From assembly GCA_020627505.1 (NCBI GenBank), contig JAHDGS010000001.1:55659-112951 (forward strand): DNA of 57,293 nt, written 5' to 3'. Origin of the DNA: Myxococcota bacterium (GTDB taxonomy: Bacteria > Myxococcota > UBA727 > JAHDBA01). Each line of letters begins with the position of its first letter. Positions within the stretch are counted from its first letter, which is position 1. Shown here piece after piece: positions 54,093 through 57,293 of this stretch. A program made the position numbers and the translations under genes. The notes under the pieces were generated by a model. That model saw only the letters and a list, made by a program, of their open reading frames with translations. It had not been told where the DNA came from and made no database searches.

Positions 54093-54533
54093 TTACCATG
54101 AACCTGTCGACGGCATGCTTGCCCAGGGCTCACATAGCTCAAGTGCGGGGCCACGTTGTAACAATTCGACAGAGATACCATCAGGAGACTTGATAAATGC
54201 CATTCGACCATCTCGAGGTGGTCTCAAAATCGTGATGCCCATTTTTTGTAGGTGCGTACATTTTTGGTAAATATCTTCCACCTCAAACGCGAGATGGCCG
54301 AAATTTCGCCCACTTGTATATGGTGCTTCTTCATCCCAGTTGTCAGTTAGCTCGATTTCTGGCGCATCATGATCTTCAAGTTTGGCATCTTCTGCTGTCC
54401 TCAAAAATATAAGCGTAAATCGCCCTTGTTCGGAATCGCGGCGCCGAACTTCAACCAAATCGAGTCCTTCACAAAAGAAGCTCAGACTTCTTTCTAAATC
54501 AAAGACACGGAGCATCGAGTGCAAAAACTTCAT
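54093..54533 (-). CDS. gloA: Lactoylglutathione lyase (glyoxalase I)
   Basis: Detoxifies methylglyoxal with glutathione. 146 residues, VOC fold, with the four metal ligands: His 5 (FLHSMLRV), Glu in APEIELT, His in FGHLAFEV, Glu in SVELLQ. The start overlaps the DUF4286-like gene stop (ATGA). Confidence 0.93.
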   Translation of the reverse strand: MKFLHSMLRVFDLERSLSFFCEGLDLVEVRRRDSEQGRFTLIFLRTAEDAKLEDHDAPEIELTDNWDEEAPYTSGRNFGHLAFEVEDIYQKCTHLQKMGITILRPPRDGRMAFIKSPDGISVELLQRGPALELCEPWASMPSTGSW

Positions 54534-54892
54534 AAATCGATATCCACATATTGTTGCGCAGACCGCTTGAAGGTCAGGCCAACCTCAGGCGGAAAGGCAT
54601 CCAGCCCCTTTTCTCGCATTTCAGCTGCCCCCGCGTTGAGGTAATGTGTCAAACACGCACGATCCTTAAAACGATAAACAGCTGTCACGACAACAGGCTC
54701 GAAGTCGTCATCTATTTCTGGCTCAGGGTACTCAAGAATCCGACCGTAAGCCTGCGCCTCTTCAGCATATTGGCAAACATCTTCAAGATGCTCATCATAG
54801 AGCCAGGTCAACACTGCATCTGCAATCTCTTGATCTGGGCAAGAAATTTCCACAATATATAAGATCGATTCTGGGGAAGTATTTGTAAACAT
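54530..54892 (-). CDS. DUF4286-like protein
   Basis: 120 residues, ferredoxin-like alpha/beta. The opening [27 protein letters not shown] and the [18 protein letters not shown] region match DUF4286 members, whose role is unknown. It is coupled to gloA. Confidence 0.78.
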   Translation of the reverse strand: MFTNTSPESILYIVEISCPDQEIADAVLTWLYDEHLEDVCQYAEEAQAYGRILEYPEPEIDDDFEPVVVTAVYRFKDRACLTHYLNAGAAEMREKGLDAFPPEVGLTFKRSAQQYVDIDL

Positions 54893-54999
54893 TCACTATT
54901 CATACACTGTGAACTCCACAAAAAGCCATCCGATATGAATAAAAACCCACATTGAAGCAACTTTTCTCACTCTCGGTCGATAATGGTTCCGAGGGCAAT

Positions 55000-55389
55000 A
55001 TGAAACTATCACTTGAACAATACTACCAACATCTCGCGAAACCTTCTCAAATGGTTGTGTTGGAACCAACAGAAGAGCCTGAAACGCTTGCTGCAGGGCT
55101 CGTCGCGGCTTCGCTCTCTGAGATTGAAAAATGTAGTCCATTCATCAAAAAAACCATCGGATTTGGTCAACAAACGCCCTACTCCGAGCGCTCACATTTT
55201 GCGAACCAATACATCAAAAAATACATCAATAACCAAGAATTTGGCGACGATAAAGCAGCGCTTGTTCAACGGTATTATTTTGAAATTTTGAGAGGTAAGG
55301 GTTTTGAAGTCGAGTTCTTTGAACAACCAAGCGAGGTTGCTCCTGAAATAAGTGAAGCCAAATATATGGCCCAGCGACCAAAAGAATAA
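55000..55389 (+). CDS. Hypothetical soluble protein
   Basis: 129 residues from ATG 55000 (MKLSLEQYYQHLAK); GAGGG is a few bases upstream. An Ala-rich first half is followed by YFEILRGKGFEVEFFEQP and a short tail. The family is not recognised. It precedes trhO by 69 bases on the same strand. Confidence 0.6.
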   Translation: MKLSLEQYYQHLAKPSQMVVLEPTEEPETLAAGLVAASLSEIEKCSPFIKKTIGFGQQTPYSERSHFANQYIKKYINNQEFGDDKAALVQRYYFEILRGKGFEVEFFEQPSEVAPEISEAKYMAQRPKE

Positions 55390-55458
55390 GCGATCCAAAG
55401 AATAGCGCTTCATATTTTAGTGATTGGGCTTCATCAGATTACATGTTAGATTCTGGGC

Positions 55459-56469
55459 ATGACCACTGAACAGCCAATCTCAATCGTGACATTTTACCGG
55501 TTCATGACGATCGCGGATCCTGAAGTACTGACGGACTGGGCTCGCAATCGAGGTGAAGAACTTGGTTTAAAAGGTATATTTCTCATTGCTGAAGAAGGGA
55601 TTAACACGACCAGTGCAGGTGCGAAAACGAAGCTCGAAACCTTTATTCACGAACTTGAGGACCGTCTTGGGCTCGAACAACTCGTTACGAAGTGGAGTAC
55701 ATACGATATATCGCCTTTTAGAAGATGGCGAGTACGACATAAAAAAGAGATCGTCACATTTCAGCAACTTGATATCAACCCAAATGATTGTGTCGGTACC
55801 TATGTAAAGCCAAAAGACTGGAATGCCCTCATCGAACGCGATGATGTTGTCTTACTCGACACACGCAATGATTATGAATATAAAGTTGGCACATTTGAGG
55901 GAGCCATCGACCCAGATATTAAAACGTTTACCGAGTTTAAAGACTTTGTTCGCGAACATTATGACCCTAAACAACATAAGCATGTCGCGATGTTTTGCAC
56001 GGGTGGCATTCGATGTGAAAAAGCCTCAGGTTTCATGCTGCAAGAAGGTTTTGAAAATGTCTATCATCTTGAAGGTGGTATTTTGAAATACCTTGAAGAA
56101 GTACCTGAAGAACAATCTCTATGGAATGGTGAGTGCTTTGTCTTCGATTACCGTGTCACAGTCGATCATCAGCTCAAACGCGGTACTTTTGACCTGTGTT
56201 ATTCATGTGGTTGGCCAATTAGTCTTGAAGATAAAACACACGTACATTTTGAAGAAGGTGTGAGTTGTGCCCACTGTTTTGGTTCACTCGACGAAAAAGC
56301 GTTAAAGCGCGCACGCGCACGACAAGAGCAGGTTAATCTCGCTCTTAAACGAGAAACTGAACACTTTGGCAAAGACCATCAAGAAGCAAAGCGACTGGAC
56401 AAACCAAATGCCATGCATATCGCTAAGCAGAAAGAGCTTCTTCAGGAATATATGGCAGGGGAACGATAA
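55459..56469 (+). CDS. trhO: Oxygen-dependent tRNA uridine(34) hydroxylase TrhO (YceA)
   Basis: Makes 5-hydroxyuridine at the wobble position, an intermediate to cmo5U/mcmo5U. 336 residues. An N-terminal acylphosphatase-like domain, a central rhodanese domain with Cys 180 in MFCTGGIRCEKA, and C-terminal Cys pairs (CYSCGWP, CAHCFG). No strong ribosome site. A GST-like gene follows after seven bases. Confidence 0.94.
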   Translation: MTTEQPISIVTFYRFMTIADPEVLTDWARNRGEELGLKGIFLIAEEGINTTSAGAKTKLETFIHELEDRLGLEQLVTKWSTYDISPFRRWRVRHKKEIVTFQQLDINPNDCVGTYVKPKDWNALIERDDVVLLDTRNDYEYKVGTFEGAIDPDIKTFTEFKDFVREHYDPKQHKHVAMFCTGGIRCEKASGFMLQEGFENVYHLEGGILKYLEEVPEEQSLWNGECFVFDYRVTVDHQLKRGTFDLCYSCGWPISLEDKTHVHFEEGVSCAHCFGSLDEKALKRARARQEQVNLALKRETEHFGKDHQEAKRLDKPNAMHIAKQKELLQEYMAGER

Positions 56470-56476
56470 AACGACC

Positions 56477-57097
56477 ATGTCTAAGCCATTTTTGTATTCC
56501 TTTCGACGCTGTCCTTACGCGATTCGCGCGCGATTGGCGTTGACCATCTCTCAAACAGATTTTGAACATCGCGAGATCTTACTCAAAGACAAACCGAAAT
56601 CGATGTTAAGATATTCACCCAAGGGCACTGTTCCGGTCTTGGTACTGACCGATGGTGAGCAAGAAACTGTCATCGATGAAAGCCGAGATATAATGATGTG
56701 GGCGCTAGAGCTTAACGACCCCGAAGGCTGGCTCAGCGATAAAACCGATACAACCAAATGTCTCATCGATCGAAATGATCGTGAATTTAAGCCGATTCTC
56801 GATCGTTATAAATACCATGTTCGCTTTCCTGAAAAATCGAAACAAGGGTATCTCGATGAGGCAGAACCGATCTTACGTGATCTCAATAAGCGCTTAAGTG
56901 AACATGCCTATCTTCTTGGTGAAGTACGGTCGCTTGCTGATGCCGCGATCTTTCCATTTATTCGACAATTCTATTTCGCCGGTCAAAAAGATTTTGAAGC
57001 GCTTGGTTTAGACCCACTATATCATTGGCTTGAAAATTGGCTTCGGTCGGAGCTTTTTCAGGCGGTCATGGTGAAACGTCCGCTTTTTGTGGAATAA
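56477..57097 (+). CDS. Glutathione S-transferase-like protein
   Basis: 206 residues from ATG 56477. Thioredoxin-like N-terminal domain with RRCPYAIRARLAL (Cys-Pro-Tyr) and GTVPVLV; the DESRDIMMW pair is the glutathione contact. The all-helical C-terminal domain contains EAEPILRDLN and DAAIFPFIRQF. It may conjugate or reduce small substrates. Confidence 0.9.
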   Translation: MSKPFLYSFRRCPYAIRARLALTISQTDFEHREILLKDKPKSMLRYSPKGTVPVLVLTDGEQETVIDESRDIMMWALELNDPEGWLSDKTDTTKCLIDRNDREFKPILDRYKYHVRFPEKSKQGYLDEAEPILRDLNKRLSEHAYLLGEVRSLADAAIFPFIRQFYFAGQKDFEALGLDPLYHWLENWLRSELFQAVMVKRPLFVE

Positions 57098-57200
57098 CTC
57101 AGTAACATCAATAATATCGGTCGATCTTCCGATACAGATTTTGATCCAGCAACTTTTGTCTTGTGGCTGCGAAAACCAATATAGCTTTTAGGAGGACAAA

Positions 57201-57278
57201 GTGATATTTGAACCAAGTTTAGCATCTCGAATTCGCCATGGAGTGGCCCCGTCAAACCCGACAGTTGGTTTAGTTTGA
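57201..57278 (+). CDS. Short ORF with strong ribosome site at the window end
   Basis: 25 residues from GTG 57201, with AGGAGG five bases upstream. The text MIFEPSLASRIRHGV...NPTVGLV resembles the start of a longer protein, and moving one base near the stop (57276) would let it continue to the window edge. It may be a truncated or frameshifted gene, or a genuine micropeptide. 57098-57200 holds no gene. Confidence 0.3.
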   Translation: MIFEPSLASRIRHGVAPSNPTVGLV

Positions 57279-57293
57279 TTTTGCCCTTAAAAA

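Noticed and set aside
1-57293. CRISPR arrays, prophage, insertion sequences
   Set aside because: I saw no regular spaced direct repeats, cas, integrase, transposase or phage structural genes.

Overview
This is a dense bacterial chromosome segment, slightly AT-rich by eye, with about 62 protein genes, one tRNA and no rRNA, prophage, insertion sequence or CRISPR array. The organism looks like a Gram-negative relative of the Myxococcota (Bradymonadia-like). It has about fourteen predicted lipoproteins with type II signal peptides, many of them Cys-rich or with acidic linkers. It also has a ten-copy DUF4215-type (Myxococcus cysteine-rich) repeat protein, a tandem PilZ protein, DUF455 and a type I glutamine synthetase with an adenylylation-type tyrosine. 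The taxonomic call is inference from gene content.

Layout. 105-2105 is groES-groEL on the minus strand. 2417-4407 holds a conserved hypothetical gene, rpsF-rplI and a c-type cytochrome lipoprotein. 4404-7057 is a minus-strand operon of a membrane TPR protein, a DUF455 ferritin-like protein and an ATP-grasp ligase. 7149-12948 holds a Cys-rich lipoprotein, a DsbA-like lipoprotein, threonine ammonia-lyase, tsaD and two envelope proteins. 13071-19016 starts with a lipoprotein carrying what looks like an inactive L,D-transpeptidase fold. It continues with a PilZ-M20 peptidase-dapD-secreted protein operon and two tandem small Cys-patterned lipoproteins. 19010-25497 carries an envelope protein, gyrA, a parvulin lipoprotein, glnA and hemJ on the minus strand. 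25621-32582 holds a lipoprotein, rpmG, lpd behind a Fur-box-like palindrome, and creB-creC-creD. 32579-35641 carries a class 1A dihydroorotate dehydrogenase, a eukaryote-type fused UMP synthase, and a class II aminoacyl-tRNA-synthetase paralog without an anticodon domain behind tandem terminator hairpins.

35990-41000 is the most accessory-like part. It has small lipoproteins, an HECGH-motif lipoprotein, two paralogous membrane proteins, an NADPH-dependent FMN reductase-like protein, an ABM-like protein, a parDE module with a readable promoter and operator, a gene remnant, a REP-like sequence and tRNA-Ser(GGA). 41135-46193 has a membrane protein, then metK, a phosphoglycosyl transferase, a GNAT protein and a PIG-L deacetylase, tightly packed and probably serving surface-glycan synthesis. 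46228-54042 holds large Cys-rich and extensin-like lipoproteins, an orphan beta-class DNA methyltransferase, a YeeE/YedE pair and a thioredoxin-like lipoprotein. 54093-57278 contains glyoxalase I, a DUF4286-like protein, trhO, a GST-like protein and a small end-of-window ORF.

The strongest candidates for something new are the TPR/DUF455/ATP-grasp operon, the class 1A PyrD plus animal-order UMP synthase plus synthetase-paralog cluster, the three-member Cys-patterned lipoprotein family, and the PilZ protein coupled to diaminopimelate genes. Many convergent gene pairs overlap at their 3' ends, so the genome looks compacted. No homology search was possible; family names rest on motifs recognised in the translations.
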